This document shows positions 47,601 to 61,564 of a stretch of 64,000 nucleotides of DNA, piece after piece. This stretch comes from Klebsormidium nitens (Eukaryota > Streptophyta > Klebsormidiophyceae > Klebsormidiales > Klebsormidiaceae): NCBI GenBank assembly GCA_000708835.1, contig DF236970.1, positions 310,001 through 374,000 of the forward strand. Direction: 5' to 3'. The position numbers and the translations under genes were made by a program. The notes beneath the pieces were generated by a model. The model was not told where the DNA came from and made no database searches. It was given only the letters and a program-made list of their open reading frames with translations. Position 1 is the first letter of the stretch; each line of letters opens with the position of its first letter.

Positions 47601-49451
47601 CTAAGACTCATCAACGGCCCCGGCTCCCTTGTTGTGCTTCTTGGCGTATCTCTGATTTCTCAAGAACTTGGGGTCCATCTGCAGACAGCAAGAGTCAAAG
47701 GGTCAGTCGGCGTAAAACTTCTGAAAGGTGCGGCGACCGCGAAATCCTGTTTAATTGAACCTAGCATGATTTTAAGCACCAAATGTAGCCTGTTTGATTG
47801 CGTGCCTACTATCCAAGGAAAGAATAGCATCTCAGCGAATAGGGGAGAAAAATCACAGAAGGTCGGAGAGCTTTTCGAACTGAAAAAGACGTTGAGGGAG
47901 CGACTTGAATCCAACAAGAATCGCTCTCTGACACTAGCCTCAATTGAGACGCCCACAGACTATTGCAAGACTCGGTTCAGAGACCAGAACCGTAAGAAAA
48001 TCCTGATATGACTGACATCCAGAAAAGCATTCAGAACAGTTTTAGCAATGAGTTGGAAAGATTCAAAGGCTGCTGCACCAACTGTGACTAGCAGACATAC
48101 CAGACGACATCCATCAAATACACCTGAACCGAAGAAGCTCATGGCCTCCATGTATTCACAAAGCCAGTCTGTTGCTCCTTCGACTCTCTGTTCGCTCCTC
48201 TGAGCGGTAAGTCAACTTCAACAAGAAAGTCCAAAAACGTAGATAGCATTACTAATGCTCTGTAATTCTGTAGAACCTTAAAAAAAAAGCCACTACTATC
48301 CCAGAACTTGCAAGGACTTGCCCGCAAGCAATCTGTATATGAACCTTCAGAAAGGAGGAACGAGGTCCCACGCTTGTTCATCTAAAGTATCAGCAAACAT
48401 AGGATGCCGGGCACTCTAAGTCCCAAGAGCACTTTTAGTAACATCATCCTGGAAAAAAGCTAGGCAATTCGAATTCCCTCGAAAGTTCAAAGCCCTCCCG
48501 ACGGACTCCAAGCGAAGCTTCTTGACCTCCAAATGAGGCAAAGTAAACCTCTCAGAGACAAACGTACATCGGAGGTTTGCCAGGAACAACAAAGACATGT
48601 CACATCTGCTCGAAGGAACGAAAGGTGAAGCGCTTGAATGCCCACAGCGCTAGCTGCTTTCCAGACTCTATCGTACATGCTTTCTGATGACCTTTGGACC
48701 TGACTATAGCTGCCAACCTATGCGACAATCAGCCTCCAAGGTTAGCCACTTTGTTTGAGGGCACCTCCCTGGAACAGCGATAACAAGCATAGCGGACTCA
48801 CGGCAGGCCCATACAATAGAGTGCCCCGTCCAGCGATCCGCGTATCCGAGCTACATAAGTCCGCAGTATTTGCCATTAAAGCGCGTCAACAAGTCATTGG
48901 TGCGCAACAGAGTGGGTGTGCTAGAGCTCCCGCAAAGCTGAAATTGGGCCTCTCGCATGCTCTCGAGCATGCTGGCAATCGAACATTCTGATGTCCCATT
49001 GTGGCCCCTAGAATCTCACGTAATTCCAAACTCGCACATTTCTGTCGCAAGCCCACATAACGTGCTGTGCGCCCCAAGGGCCGAGCGGAGGAAGGACACA
49101 CCATCAAAATAACACCAAAAGCAGGAGTCTCAGCGACCCAACCCGAATCCAGGGATTGATGCGGATACCTTTTTTCGCAGGTCAAAGTTTGGAACAGGGA
49201 CACATCCGCCAAAGATCAGCCACAAACTAGTACAAAAAAGAAATGGACCCATCTGATCCGGCACTTTGAGCGGGCGGTGTGCACAAGCGCTCATGCCGAA
49301 AATCCGGAAGAGACGATGCAAAGCTGGCGACTGCAAGGTAGAGGCTTACCCCCTTCGTCGAGATGTACTTTGTCCGCTTGGGCTTCTTGATCCCATTCTT
49401 ATGCGCCTTGTATGACTGGTTGTGGGCTGTGTGATTCTTGGACTTGGCCAT
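47601..49451 (-). CDS. RPL29: 60S ribosomal protein eL29
   Basis: Small basic protein of the large cytosolic ribosomal subunit. Two coding exons: 49451-49350 ([20 protein letters not shown], then [14 protein letters not shown]) and 47678-47601 ([20 protein letters not shown], then AVDES and stop). The donor is GGG|GTAAGC and the acceptor CTGTCTGCAG|ATG, phase 0. The 59-aa product matches the short plant form (61 aa in Arabidopsis) from end to end. The single 1,671-bp intron is more than nine times longer than the coding sequence. No nested gene is visible in it. Cytosolic, expected to be highly expressed; an upstream leader exon may exist but was not identified. Confidence 0.95.
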
Positions 49452-50828
49452 CTTTGCTGCTGCGCCAAGAAGGCCAAAACCCCGTCAATGACAAACGGCT
49501 GAGAGGGTATACATGCCCGCAGCTCATCCGTTCATTTTGCTGCCCCCAAGTTGATCCCAAACTGCCCCAACTTGCCAGGCCATCTCCACCATTACCACTC
49601 ATTATCCTCAAAAGCCGCGACAAAAACATACATATCTCATCTCTTGGCCCATTAACTGATTAAATAGTTCAACAACCCCTGATTTCCACCTTACTTCCCA
49701 ATGAGATGAGAAGCATAACTAACAAGAAAAAGAACCCGACTGCCCGTCAACTGGATACCACCCGCTTGCTTCACCAACACCGTTACCAAAGACACAAGAA
49801 CCAGCAGGCTTCTGCAACCACAATCAGAATAGGCAAGCAGCAAGAATCCGTCTAAAGCATGGGCAGCCATCGGAGAACGCAAGCTGACGCCATGGCTCAC
49901 CTGACAGACGCACCGACCGCCCGCAGCCCTAAGCTTCAGTCTGGAAAAGGGAGGAGGGAAGAGGGCGCGCCCTGTCCAAGTCCTTTGGAATCAGAAGTGC
50001 GCGACAAGAGTTGGCCTCGCGCGCCAGTCGTAGTCCAGTGCGCTGGAGAGAAGATCGGAGATGTGCGACTCAGCAGACCGCTTGCGCGGTTCTGCGCGGC
50101 GCCGCAAACTGCGTCGAAGTGAGACCGCCCTCCCTGCGGTTTCAAATGCATACGAATTGACGTATATTACCTAGGATTTGTTTACATACGAGTTCAGAAA
50201 CTTAGAGAGAAGAAGGCTTATAAGGATCTAGGTAAGAAGATTAAGAAAAGTAGCCGGTGGTGTTACCGTGGCGTGGCTTTAGTACAAAGAACTCCACAAA
50301 TAAGTAACATCCATGATGCTTTGTGATAACGAACCCACCCTAACCTCCATCCTAACCCGTCTCCAATGTTTTTGTATACCGGTAGGTAGGTAAATCACGT
50401 TCTAATTCAGGAACTCATATTCATATGAGTGTATCTCGACCGTGACTGGCGCGTGCATACCGCGGCCAATCCCTGGGCCTGGGCCTGGGCCTGGGCCTCT
50501 GCGCAATGAGGGCTCCGACTCGAAGCTCAGCTCATGTGCACTGAACTTCAAGAGTGATGGAAGACGTCTGACCCATTCTGAACGTCGTGCCACCTTCATT
50601 TCAAGACTCAAAAGCGAAGGCGATCTTGCAGAGGGCGTCACTTGCTTGCGCTCACTCATGAAGGTAGGCAGGCGTTTTATGGAAGAGCAAGAACCCACAG
50701 ACCATCCTTAATCAAGAGTACTCGCATTTCCCTGAAGCATCTATAAAGTGCGACCACCAAGCGATCATGCAACGTCTCCTCTGGTTGCAATCTCCCTGAG
50801 ACTCGGGTACTGCAATTGAGAACCAGGA
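49452..50828. promoter_or_regulatory. Divergent intergenic region between eL29 and BtuF-like gene
   Basis: About 1.4 kb with two divergent promoters expected. No gene is supported; the open frame at 49859-50122 has no recognisable motif. It contains a short hexamer repeat, listed separately. Confidence 0.45.
50472..50498. repeat. (CCTGGG)n microsatellite
   Basis: CCTGGG repeated four and a half times; both strands read Pro-Gly repeats in some frames, which explains the apparently open ORFs there. Confidence 0.9.
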
Positions 50829-53800
50829 ATGGCGTGGTTTTACACAAACGATCCACCACTTCATCGGGACGCCCTCGAGACGGCCACCCCTCGCGTGGTT
50901 TCCTTTCTGGGCGCTGCGACGGAGATAGTCTGTCTCCTGGGCTGCGAGGATTGGCTGGTGGGTAGGTCGCACGAATGCCAGCGGCCAGAGAGTATCTTGT
51001 CTCTGCCATGCGTGTCGTCAGCGGAGCCCATAGGAGATGATCTGGGCGCCATAAGCAGCCGGGAGATTGATGAGCGGGTGCGGGGGCTGGTGGAGCGGGG
51101 CTTGGCGCGATACAAGATCGATGCGGAGATGCTGCGGGATCTGCAACCGGACGTAATCTTGACGCAGGACCAGTGCAGGTGGGATTGCGAAAACAAGTCT
51201 CTGAGGAGTTGAATCCCACACATAATATTGTTTTCATATTTCAAAGTCTTCATGTGATCTCTAACAATTATACTTTTATGTTCAAAGTACCTATTCAACA
51301 GACGTTCTATGTTCTGTTTGTCTTTTCGGTCTTGTCAGTGTCCAGATTTGGGGCGGACTAATAGTATCTTTCGGGCTGCAGGAATTGCTGAGAGTCACAT
51401 CTGACATGTGTGAAAATCGTTCAGGGTGAAAACTCAAATGGCCAGGCACTGTGCATTTCCAAGGGATTTTTTTGGTGGCCAGGTTCAAGAGCTGTTGGGC
51501 TGAGGTTTACGGTTTTCAGCGATATCTAGTGAAGTGATCTCGCTTAGAAGAAGCATGCGGTGGTGCATGCCTATAAAACTCCCTGCTCTAGAGCTCCAAC
51601 TGAGAGATTTTATTTGGGGTTTTGAAATAGTTGAAAATTGTTCAAGTCTTCTTCAGTCTCGGGGGCCCGAAGTGGTGATTTCTGCGGTTTTGCACTATCG
51701 TATAAGAGAACCCGTTTCCTCTTGCTAGAAAGCGATACCGTGCATGGTGGCAATTGAAAAACTAGGATTCATTGGGCACCTCAAGACCTGCTATATGTGT
51801 GCCTCATCTAGTAGCAAAGCGTCCTGCCAGTTTGATCAATGCAACCACTTTCGCAATCAGTGTTTGTCATGGGGAGATTAGGGGGAGAGGATCTATGGCC
51901 AAGTTGAAGAAGTGAGAACAACTTCTCAAAAACGTTTTCGGTTAAAGCACATTCTGCAGCGCACTAACCCTCACACTGCACGATTGCCTTTGTGAGGAAA
52001 GTGTTCTAAGTGTGCTGCGTTCCTAGGTTTGGACTTGCCCTGAGCTTGTAAGGTGACCTGTAATGCAAATTGCAGTCGCTCATGTAGGTTTTTCAAAAGG
52101 TAGAATGGCTTACTCGCAGCTTGTGCAAGGAGCTTCTGGCTTTTTGGTTACATATAGGCTCGTGTCTTCCTGATGTGTTCTTGCTCAGCCTCTTAATATT
52201 CCTCCCACGTCAGTATTGTATTGTTGCACCGCAGTTCCCAAAAACAGTCAAGAAGTTCCTGATAATTGGTGCTGCTGAAAGGGACCTTCTTATGGCTTCC
52301 TATATCCCCCGTATTAGTGGGTAGCATTCTTTACACATATTGGCCGTATCTCACGTGCCGTCCACATGACGACGGAGGTTTGAGTTCTTTATCTGGAAAA
52401 AGTGCCCCCTTTCGGCATTTGTCGACCTCAAATCCAGGCAATAGTCCTTGAAGGCGTGAAAGCAGATTTTGGTTTGGCTTGGCTCATTGCAATTCTTATT
52501 TTGAATGCTTGCGTGCAGTCATGTTCACAAGCCCTTGAATTGAAGCATTCAACCGCAGTCCTTCTTGCTACTAACCCAAGAAGTCCACTGAATCCCTTTC
52601 TATATTAGTCTTTGCACTTGGCTTGGATTTCATTCTTAACACGCTTCTTGTAGTCAGGCCTTTAGTTCATCCACTCAGTCGAATCCCCAGCGATTTTGGC
52701 AACTCACCAAGCCAAGCCTCTCAATGAACTCCAACCACCTCTTTCCATTCTTAGCCACATCCAACTATCACTGACCCTTGTTAGCGTCTCTGACCATCTC
52801 CCTTTTGTCCGAATCTCATCCCTGACTATCTCTACCCCTCTGCGTCTCTCTTTGCCCCATTGACCATATCTGCTTGTCTTTCATGTTCCTAACCCTCAAC
52901 CACTTTTGTTCAGGTATGACCATGATCTAACTATCTTCAAAGCATATGTGATCACGGCTAACCGTTCATGCTAACCGCATTCGCGCCACCTGTCCGCAGC
53001 GTGTGTGCCGTCACCCCCCAAGACCTGGAGTCCGCCTGTTCCCGCTTCTTCCATGAGGACCAGAAGCCGTGCAAGGTCGTGTCGCTCCGCCCCACCACGG
53101 TGAGCTCCTGCGCCTTAACTTTTCCTTTCCCTTTCTGCTTTTTTCCTCAAACGGTAGTTTGCCATCCTTGTCGCTTTACCGCTTGAAGTCTGGGTTTGGA
53201 TCCTGCGGAAGATAAGGGTGCCCTCTCCGCTGTAGTAACCGCTGTCCACCTCTGCATCTCTATTTTTCTTTTGAAGTTGTGTAAGTACGAGCAAACAAGG
53301 TGAGTCGCTATTGGTTTTCAAAAGCACAATTGTTGTGTTGCCAAGAGCGGCTCGGTTCGGACTAATAAGTAGATAGGAATGTCCTCGATCATGTCCTTGT
53401 TTTCAGGAAGAGCAGGCTGTTGAGCGTTAACCGGTCTTAAGCATCTTTGATATTTAAATGCTTGCAAAGGGCTCTGGACGAAGCAACGTTGCGCCCCTCA
53501 GCGAAGTGACTCAACAGCAGTGGCCCGCGAGGGTGGCTATGACGACCCTTGCGATTGGGGCGCTTTTACGTCCCAATCTTGTGTCGCTCCTTTCAGACCA
53601 GCCACTCACCTTGGTCAGCATGTTCGCATCTTTTTCTGTCGCCTCAAGCGTTCGGCTGGGCGCCGTATTGGAAAAACATGGACTTTTATGAACGGCTTCT
53701 CACGCAAGTCGCCGTGTGCCTTTTGAGGTGCACGAGTGCTATCTTCTGTCCTAAGCATTTCTCTACCCCGTATGTCGCATGTCACGGGATGCTCTCGGGG

Positions 53801-56800
53801 CCAGACTCGAAAGGTTTTTTTGGGTGCACCCTAATGCCTAAGGCTAGGTTTAAAAAAGAGTTGCATCTTGCCCTTCCACTGCCGGAGTGGTACCGAATGG
53901 TTCGACAACTCATGGAGAAGCTTGACACTAAGGCGGTTCGTTGTGAAGGGCTGTGAGATTGTGAGACTTTGTGGTGTCAGCATACACGTTCTTGCGTGCA
54001 GTCCTCGCCCAGTGACGGCTGTGTTGTCAAATGCTTGCCGCTTTGTCAAGAGCGTTGCTTGTCGATCCTTCCATTACTGTGCGAAGTTGCGCTGTGTTCT
54101 GACGCTACCTTCTTTGTTTGAGCGCTAATTGGTTGTTAGACAGGCTTTCAGAACGCCATCTTCGGTTGGCTGTGAAGAATGTGAAGCTGAGCCGGGTATT
54201 GACGCTCAGACCAGGACCCTCCAGAGAGCCGCCCTTTCTTGCCTCTATTCCGCAGGCAACAATGGCCGTTGCTGTTCTGGTTTCCTCGCTCCCCCCCACT
54301 TGGCTCATTGTTGCATTTTCTTACAAGCGCGACCAGTTGGACAATCCTGATCCTAGGATCGTCCAAAGTGCTGAGGTTCTCTTTATCTGCTTCTAAGCTT
54401 AAATTTGTCTGTGATGCCCGTTTTTGAATGCATTGCACCTTGCTTACAGTCAGCCGTTTGTAACCGCCAGTTGTTCATGTGTCGCTTGTGCGGATTGTCA
54501 TCCCGTTATCAGGGGCACCTTTTTACTCAGAAGCAATCCAAGTTGCTTATTGATGGCTTGGATGCAGCTTTCAAAGCTGGGCTCGACTGCCCAAGGATAC
54601 AGAGATGCTGATGCCACGTGTCGATCCCTTCCTTCGATCGTTAATCAGTACAACTTGAACGCCCAAAAGCTGAGATTCTTACTCGGGTTGAGGAGTAGTG
54701 GCACCTCGATCTGCGCGATTTCGTTCAACAATATCAAAGCTCATCTAAGCTACTTCCAACTCAAGACCCTTCACAAAGCGGCTCAAAAGGTTCATAGCTC
54801 GTTCCTTCCCTTCTTTGAGGTCTCTTCGCGAAACAATTTGGTGTTGAAAGTGTGCATGAATGAAGTGCGCACTTTCTCGGACTGAAGAATAGGAAAGCGT
54901 CGTAGGTTGCTCCGGCCCCAAAGAACTAGGCACTGTGTGCAGTCCATTGATTGGTCTTGTCAATCTGTCTGCTCAAGGCCGAAATGGCGTCTGTGGCATT
55001 CATAGCGTGCCAGTCTTGCGAGTGAGCCCTTCCTGACGCTTATGCCATGAAGTCCTTTCTTAAAAGCGTGTTCGTGTATGTGGTAGTACATCATTGCATC
55101 AGCAAAGAGCGGTTTGGCTATGACGACGCAGGATGAGCGGAGCAACATTCGTGCTAGCTCATCCACGCTATTTTGCCCGAATGCCATCCGACCAAGCGAA
55201 TGAGAAGGCAGATTATCTGCCAACGAAAAGCCCATTTTGAGCTCCAAGTGCATTGCCTTCTCATGCTCTTCTCCTTTCAGCAAGACTGCTTGCAAAAGCC
55301 GCCTTTATTTGGACACTCCTTTCCTTTCGCTTTTGGTCTCATCCGGATCCGTTCATCCTTTCAAAGCGCCAGGCGGACCAACAGTCCAACTGGCTGTGAA
55401 AGAGCTTCTGTTCTTCTGCGTTCCTCACGGGAAAGCGGGTCAAGAGAGTCATAAGGGCGGCAAGCTCGTACGTTGTCTGTAGAGTGGGCAATGAAGCAGA
55501 CCAAAATGAAGCGCACTGCTTAGTGATTTCAATGGTAATTTTTTGTTGGATGCCATAGCGTTGCTTAAACCCTATGATTGGGCCGGTTGTGGCTAATGAC
55601 TTTCTCGTGCTTTGAGATGATGGGGCAATCTGTCGTCAACCGTGCTGTTGTTCCTTCTTTTAGGACGATTTCCAACTGTTAAAGAGTCATCCCGGTAGAA
55701 TGTAGGGTCCTTATTTTGCGCTTCTTAGGAGCTTTTTTTGTACGATCCCATTGCGACTGAGATTTTTTCCTTGGAAGACGGCTAGACCCAGTCAGCATGT
55801 CATGACGTTGGCGACTTTCGCTGTGTTCGATACTCTTCCTCAACCCACTGCGCAGCGTTGCAAGAAGCTGCGTCGTAACGTAGGGTACCTTCCTCTCGTC
55901 TGATCAGATTCCCACCTTCTGTTCTGCGCGATGCTCCGACGGGTGAAAGGACGAGCTAAATTGGTCTTAAATTTTACCGTTCCTTCTACAAAAAACCAGT
56001 CTTCGGACTGCTCTAATCATTCGTTGTTGGCACAAGTTTCAGCGCCGGCGATGATGCCAACGCGTGTTGGGTTATGATTAGCCCAGGGGGTTTTTGAGAA
56101 GCCATTGGCCGAAGCACCTGAATGATCGTGAGAAAAACTCTGACGCACATCGATCTTGGACGGAGTATGGTTGTGGCCCCGATGAAGCTGTAGTTTGGCT
56201 GCTGCTGCCACTTTTGAAGGTTTAAAGTGGCAGCAGGAACTTCAGCTTGATGCCACGGTTTCCGAGTGCACTTGGATCCGCCTGTTGGCACGTGACCCTA
56301 GAATCCGCCTCGATTCTACTTGATGGCTTCACGTTACCAACGCCGTAATTACTAGACAGGTGGCCGAAGGGGTTCGACACTGTTTACCAGAGGACACTTT
56401 TATCCAGAGGAAAGCTGCTCAGAACGTGGATTTGTCAGAAAGAGGGCATGTTTGGGGGCTGTGAAGTCGGTGGAATTGATCGCACTTTGGCGGTCAGTCG
56501 CCTAATGACGAACCCGATTGCCAACGTCAAAGCTGTCGAAGAAGGGCAAGGAAGGTCAGACAAGCAGTCATGTCGCTCGTCCTTTCACCTCCATATCAGC
56601 GTCGCAATCTGCGAGGCGCGATATGCGACAAAGCCGACTGGTGCTCTCAAACGGTTGGTGGGGGGCTGTGAAGACTGCTGGGCTGAGGTGGCGCAGAATT
56701 TGGCAGCTCATCGCCAGCGCTGCAGGGATGTCTGAGTGCCACTCGTCTTAACTTTTGGGTTTTGATTTGCAATCAAACTCTCCTCGCGGAGCTAGTAAGG

Positions 56801-59800
56801 AGTATTCGAGGATTGCGCGACGTTTCCAATCAGCAAAGTCAGCTCGCTTGACCGGCCTGCATAACCAAAGCTTAACGGTTTTCAGTACGACTGTCTGTAA
56901 GTAGTCTGCTTTCAGTTCGCTTGATTATCCCTTCGGTCCGGCAAGCGAGCAGGCACTCGCGTGGCCGACTCCTTCTTGAGTCATGAGTATCTCAGTCGAG
57001 TGGTTGCTGATGTTGGCAGTTGCGGTAACCTTCTTCCTTTTCTATCTTGTTTGCTCTGGGCGGTCATCTTCTTCCTTTTTCTATCTTATCTGCTCTGGGC
57101 AAACAGGACTATGTTCGTGCTTCGCTTCGTGCTCTCATCTTGTTGTGATAAGTACACAGAAATCCGCCCGCGTTTTTGTTCCGAACTCACATGTCGACAA
57201 AGTTGTACTGCTGTGTGGGCTTCAGAATCCACAACATCGTTATTTGAACCAGTCGACCGTTCTTGGTCGCAAATGCTCTGGCCTCTTGAGCCTTTTTGAC
57301 TCGTACAAGGGCGAATCGTGCTGACGAGTGGAGGACATTGCTTTTGACACCCTCCATGAAGAGTCTGACTTATCAAAGCTGGTGCGTAGGATTAGAAGCT
57401 GCTTCGTGCGATTTAGAAACAAAAGAGCTTGCTGGCTGCCAAACATGTTGGACAAACTGTGGGATGGGATGCGATACCTGCTCTGGGTTTGAACTGCTCA
57501 TCGGTGTCATTCTGAACTGATGCCCACCCCGGAGAGCCTTCAAGGTTTCTCAAGTAACCGTTATACACCCTCTACCACGAGATATCGTCTGCTTGGTGTT
57601 CGTGTCATGCAACAATCTCGGACCTTCGTTCTCTTGCTGAAAGAGTCTGTTTCAAGGTAGTATGCTTGTGAAAGAATTGTGTTCCTCACGTTTGCCTCTT
57701 TCTGCGCTCGGCCGGCAGCGAGTGATTTCTGGATATTCAGCGAGCCAACGATGGCATTGGGGATGCTCGTAGCACGGAAGGGTGCTTTCTGAAGTGCCAT
57801 GGCCGCCAGGATCTGAGTGCTGAGGCGGATGCCATCCGTCGGCTGATTCGGCACGCTTTTGATCCAATGTGCTCCCAAGAAAGTTCTTTCTGCCACTGTG
57901 TTGCAAAGACGAAGTCTCTGTTTTTATCTGATTGGCAAAGACGAGACACCCAGTCTTGAGCACCTCGGTGGGGCCTCAGTGCACTTGTAGCGTCCTCTAT
58001 GAGCCAATTTTTAGACACCATTATTGTCCTGCCTCGCTCTTTGGGTGATCCCTTTCGCGTTGGGTTCGTTTCTCTGAGCGCAAAAATGGCGATGATGGGC
58101 TTTTACATGGGCGGCGCCCAGATGTGGGCCTAGGTTGACGCCATCTTTCGAGAAAGAGGGTACGAACATGTGTCCACTCTCCATTCGTTGCCGACTGTAC
58201 AGCGACACCTCTGTGCCACAGCACGTCTTTAAGTTTGTCTGTGAAAAGCAAGTTGAATACGTTCTTCATCAGTCGTTTACATATCCCAACCGTTAGGAAC
58301 GAGAATGCGTCGACCAAGTTGCAGGATTTCGACCCTCTCGAGCATTTTCCATGTTTTCGTCTCGATCTGACATCTTCTGGACTATGAAGAGTTCATTTCG
58401 TAGGGTTTGGTTCTAAGGAGTCATTGCCAGATTTCAGCTCCTTGTTGTTCGCACGATGCACTATACATCATGCTGCACTCTTGTCAGCAACTGCACAAAA
58501 GTTGTTGCACGATCCAGAATTCCGAATGTTGAATCTTATGCAGTCTCCCGTTGTCAGTTTTGGTTAGGCTAGGACGAGGCTTCTCCTGAGGACTAGAACA
58601 CCGGTCCTTATTCTTGGTAACCCTGAGGTCCCTCTGAGGCCAAATCTCGTTTGGGCACACGAGAGACTCCATGATCTGTTGCATGCTGATTCTGCGTTTC
58701 GACTGCACCTTTTCAGCGTCTACAAATGCATGAGAGCGCGGTCTCACACCAACGCCTGGCATGTCGCTCTGCGCGTGAGGTCATGTCTTTGTTGTGGATT
58801 GGCACAAAAGCTGCCCACTCTGCTTTCGCTGGCTTTTGAGAGGGAAAATTCTCACAACATCCAATCTTGCGGATGTCTTCACTTTTGGCAAGGGAGCAAT
58901 GTTGGAATTCTGGTCCGTTGGTAGGTAAAGATGGTTCGTCCGCATTTTCTGCATTCTTATCACTTTCGACATGTGGTAGAGTCTTATGCTCAGTTTGGTA
59001 AACAAAAATTGCACGGTATAGTCTGACCCTCTCGCCAGCGCACTGGATGTGTTTCTGAAAAAAGTTAGTGGTCCTTTTAGTGTGTATCATGATGTCGGTA
59101 AGTCCACTATTATCAGGGCAGACTGGTAATGACAAAGTTTCTCTGAGAGTGCAATCTCAAAAATCATCCGTTGTCCGGACGCCAGTTACGCATGTCGTCA
59201 GAGGGGTTGTTGCAGTAGTGGTACAACGAACAGCTTGTGTCTCTTGCGTTGTCAGGACCGTTAGCAAATCTCGCCTGCAAGAAGAAGCTTTTCGTATGAC
59301 CTGTCAGAGGGACGCCTTGAGAGTGCAACTGCCCTTTTCCGCTCTCCAATTTATCTGCGGCGATCGTTTGGATGATCTTTGCCACTGGATCCACCCATTC
59401 TCCCGGATCTGTGCTGGGGTTGAAGCGTTGCGCTTTCACAAGCCCTTAGGGGCAACGAACAGGCGCGCTACTTTGACAGGCGACTTTGACGGTCTATTCG
59501 GAATGAATGATGCAGGACGACGTGAGCAACCTGACCGGAATTCGGCGTTTGAGATTAGTGACCGAATGAGTTCTATGTCAATGCTTGTCGTTCTTGGCTG
59601 CCACATCGGGATTGTTGGAGGCTGGTGCCTTTAATGGCCGAGTTGCCCCTCTTCTCTCCCTCTTCTCCCACCCTGTATGGTGGGCTTTTCTGGGATTTTA
59701 GTAGAAGGACCGAATAACCTGCATGTTTCGTTGGTATAGATTGCACACATCGCTTAAATTAAAGTCATCTTCCCAATAACCACATATCTGGTATTCTAGC

Positions 59801-61564
59801 TACTGCTGAGTTCCTCGAGCAATTGCAGCCTTACTCCACCCCCCCCTTTTACAGCCCACGTTCTAATGAAGAGACGAGTCGGTGCAAAACAGGAACTGCT
59901 GCCTTGACCTTCCATTTTGCGGCCCTTTGCGTTCTGGAATCTAACCCACTGGTCTGGGTGAGACTTTGCCGAAAGCTTCTGATCCTGATGGCTCACTTTC
60001 GTGTTTTCAAAGGGTGCATATCGGTCTTATATTCCGAGTGGAGATTGTAGCTTTTGTCTGGTGCTTAGATACTGCCGTCAACTCTGTCTCGAGTCATTTG
60101 TGGCATTGGCGATGATCAGGACATATTGGGCATTGTACCGACCCACCAAATGTGGTCGTCTGCCCATGACGCCGTTGCTCTCATTGGCATCCTTTGCATG
60201 CTACCCTCTCGAAGTTCTGAGTGCCGCGCCGGTTTTGTGAGCTTGTAAGCTAACATCTCGTCTTTCTTTCGTCAGCTTCAAGATGCTCTAAGTTCTTGGC
60301 ACGTTTTTTGAGTACAGAGATGTTCGGAATCACTTGTCTTGTTTGCAAGAGCGTCGAAAGAATGGTCAGTAACTCAGAGATCTTCTCGAACGCCGCTGGC
60401 ACTTGACTTTCATGGTAATCAGCACCTGTGAGCATTGACATGTGGCCGATACATGTTGCTGATAAGCTTCGACGCTTCGGAACGGGTTCCTGCATGCTTG
60501 AACTTCCAAGTATGGGCATTATGCAAGCCTTTTTGCGCTTTGCTTTCCTTCCGATATTTACCGCCGGTTCTTCTGGGCTGTCGGCAGACGGCACGCTGGC
60601 TATGAGTAACGCTCTTTGAGATGCCCCTGTGCGCGTCCCAATGAAGCACGATTTCCCAAGATGGTATGTATCGCACCAAAGCCAGCTTGTCTTGCAACAC
60701 TGCTCGGTAGGGAACTGCCATTGTCCATTTATTGTTAGGATCTAGAAGCGAGGTTGTGTTTGCGAATATTTGTGTGTCACGTAACACCGACTGTACACCC
60801 TCCGACATTCCGGAAGGGACAGAAGCGCGATCCTCCCTCTGGTCGAGTCCACGTGGCTGTGCCGGCTGCCAAAATCTCCTTCTGAGCAACTTCGATCACA
60901 CATCCGTTCTCAACATACCGCAATGCTTGGCAAACTGCAGACCTTGTCCTCGTGGTTTCCAACTCAGGCCAAGAAAACATCCAATCCTTGGAGTCGTTCA
61001 GGCATCCGTCAAAGCCGCGTATTGATGCTTCGAACGTCCATCTTCTCTGCAGATGTCCGACGTTTGGGAGAACGTCCGGATCATCGCCGACGCCCTCAAC
61101 GTGTCCGAAAAGGGCGAGGCGCTCATCAAGTCGCTCCGAGCGGAATGGGACTCGATCCGGCGGAACACCCCCCAGTACAGCGACGGAATGCCCCCCCTCA
61201 GCGTCGCCTGTCTCCAGTGGACCGACCCCCTGATCGGCGCCGGTTACTGGGTTCCCGAAATAGTTTCCTGCGCCGGGGGGGTAAATCTGCTGGGTGAAAA
61301 GGGGGGGGGCAGCCCGAAAGTGACGCTTGAAACCCTGGCGGAAGCCCAGCCAGAGGTTATCGTGGTTATGTGCTGCGGGTTAGGCCTTGACCGTGGGGTT
61401 AAGGACGTGGAGGCGCTGGAGAAACAGGCGGGCTGGGCGGGGTTAAGGGCGGTTAGGAACGGAAGGGTTTATGTCGTGAATGGGGACGAGTATTTCAACA
61501 CGAGTTCGGCGGCGGCGGCGGTTGAGAGCGCGAGACTGATGGCGGAGATTTTGCACGGCGGCAG
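50829..61564 (+). CDS. BtuF-type periplasmic-binding-fold protein (Fe/B12-binding family)
   Basis: Exons 50829-51178, 53000-53099 and 61053-61564, phases 2 and 0 closing. The protein matches the bacterial cobalamin-binding / BtuF-like family (PF01497). Seen: RVVSFLGAATEIVCLLG, LVGRSHECQRP, SREIDERVRGLVERGLARYK, MLRDLQPDVILTQDQC, SVCAVTPQDLE, KPCKVVSLRPTT, CLQWTDPLIGAGYWVPEIVS, CAGGVNLLG and VYVVNGDEYFNTSS. In bacteria such proteins deliver corrinoids or iron chelates to ABC importers, but stand-alone forms in green algae and mosses have no established role. There is no signal or transit peptide at the chosen ATG (MAWFYTNDPP), suggesting a cytosolic protein. After ARLMAEILHGG the frame stays open to 61865 but loses family character. 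A phase-2 donor (AG|GTGGGA, 61565) suggests splicing onward, possibly into the disordered frame at 62351. Spliceosomal introns rule out bacterial contamination. Confidence 0.85.
53100..61052 (-). other. 8-kb intron with coding-like patches on the opposite strand
   Basis: Intron 2 of the BtuF-like gene is far larger than any other here. Several minus-strand frames look protein-like: 60889-60250 (TMAVPYRAVLQDKLALVRYI; FEKISELLTILSTLLQTRQV), 59439-59164 (PGEWVDPVAKIIQTIAADKL), 58021-57561, 56291-56013 and 55295-54745 (HSLGRMAFGQNSVDELARML). I recognise none of them and see no transposase, integrase or reverse-transcriptase motif. The best reading is a decayed nested gene or large mobile element transcribed from right to left. 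Chance open frames remain possible. Confidence 0.35.

Noticed and set aside
59068-59634. 188-residue plus-strand open frame in the 8-kb intron
   Set aside because: Composition is less protein-like than the opposite strand at the same place, and no family is recognisable.
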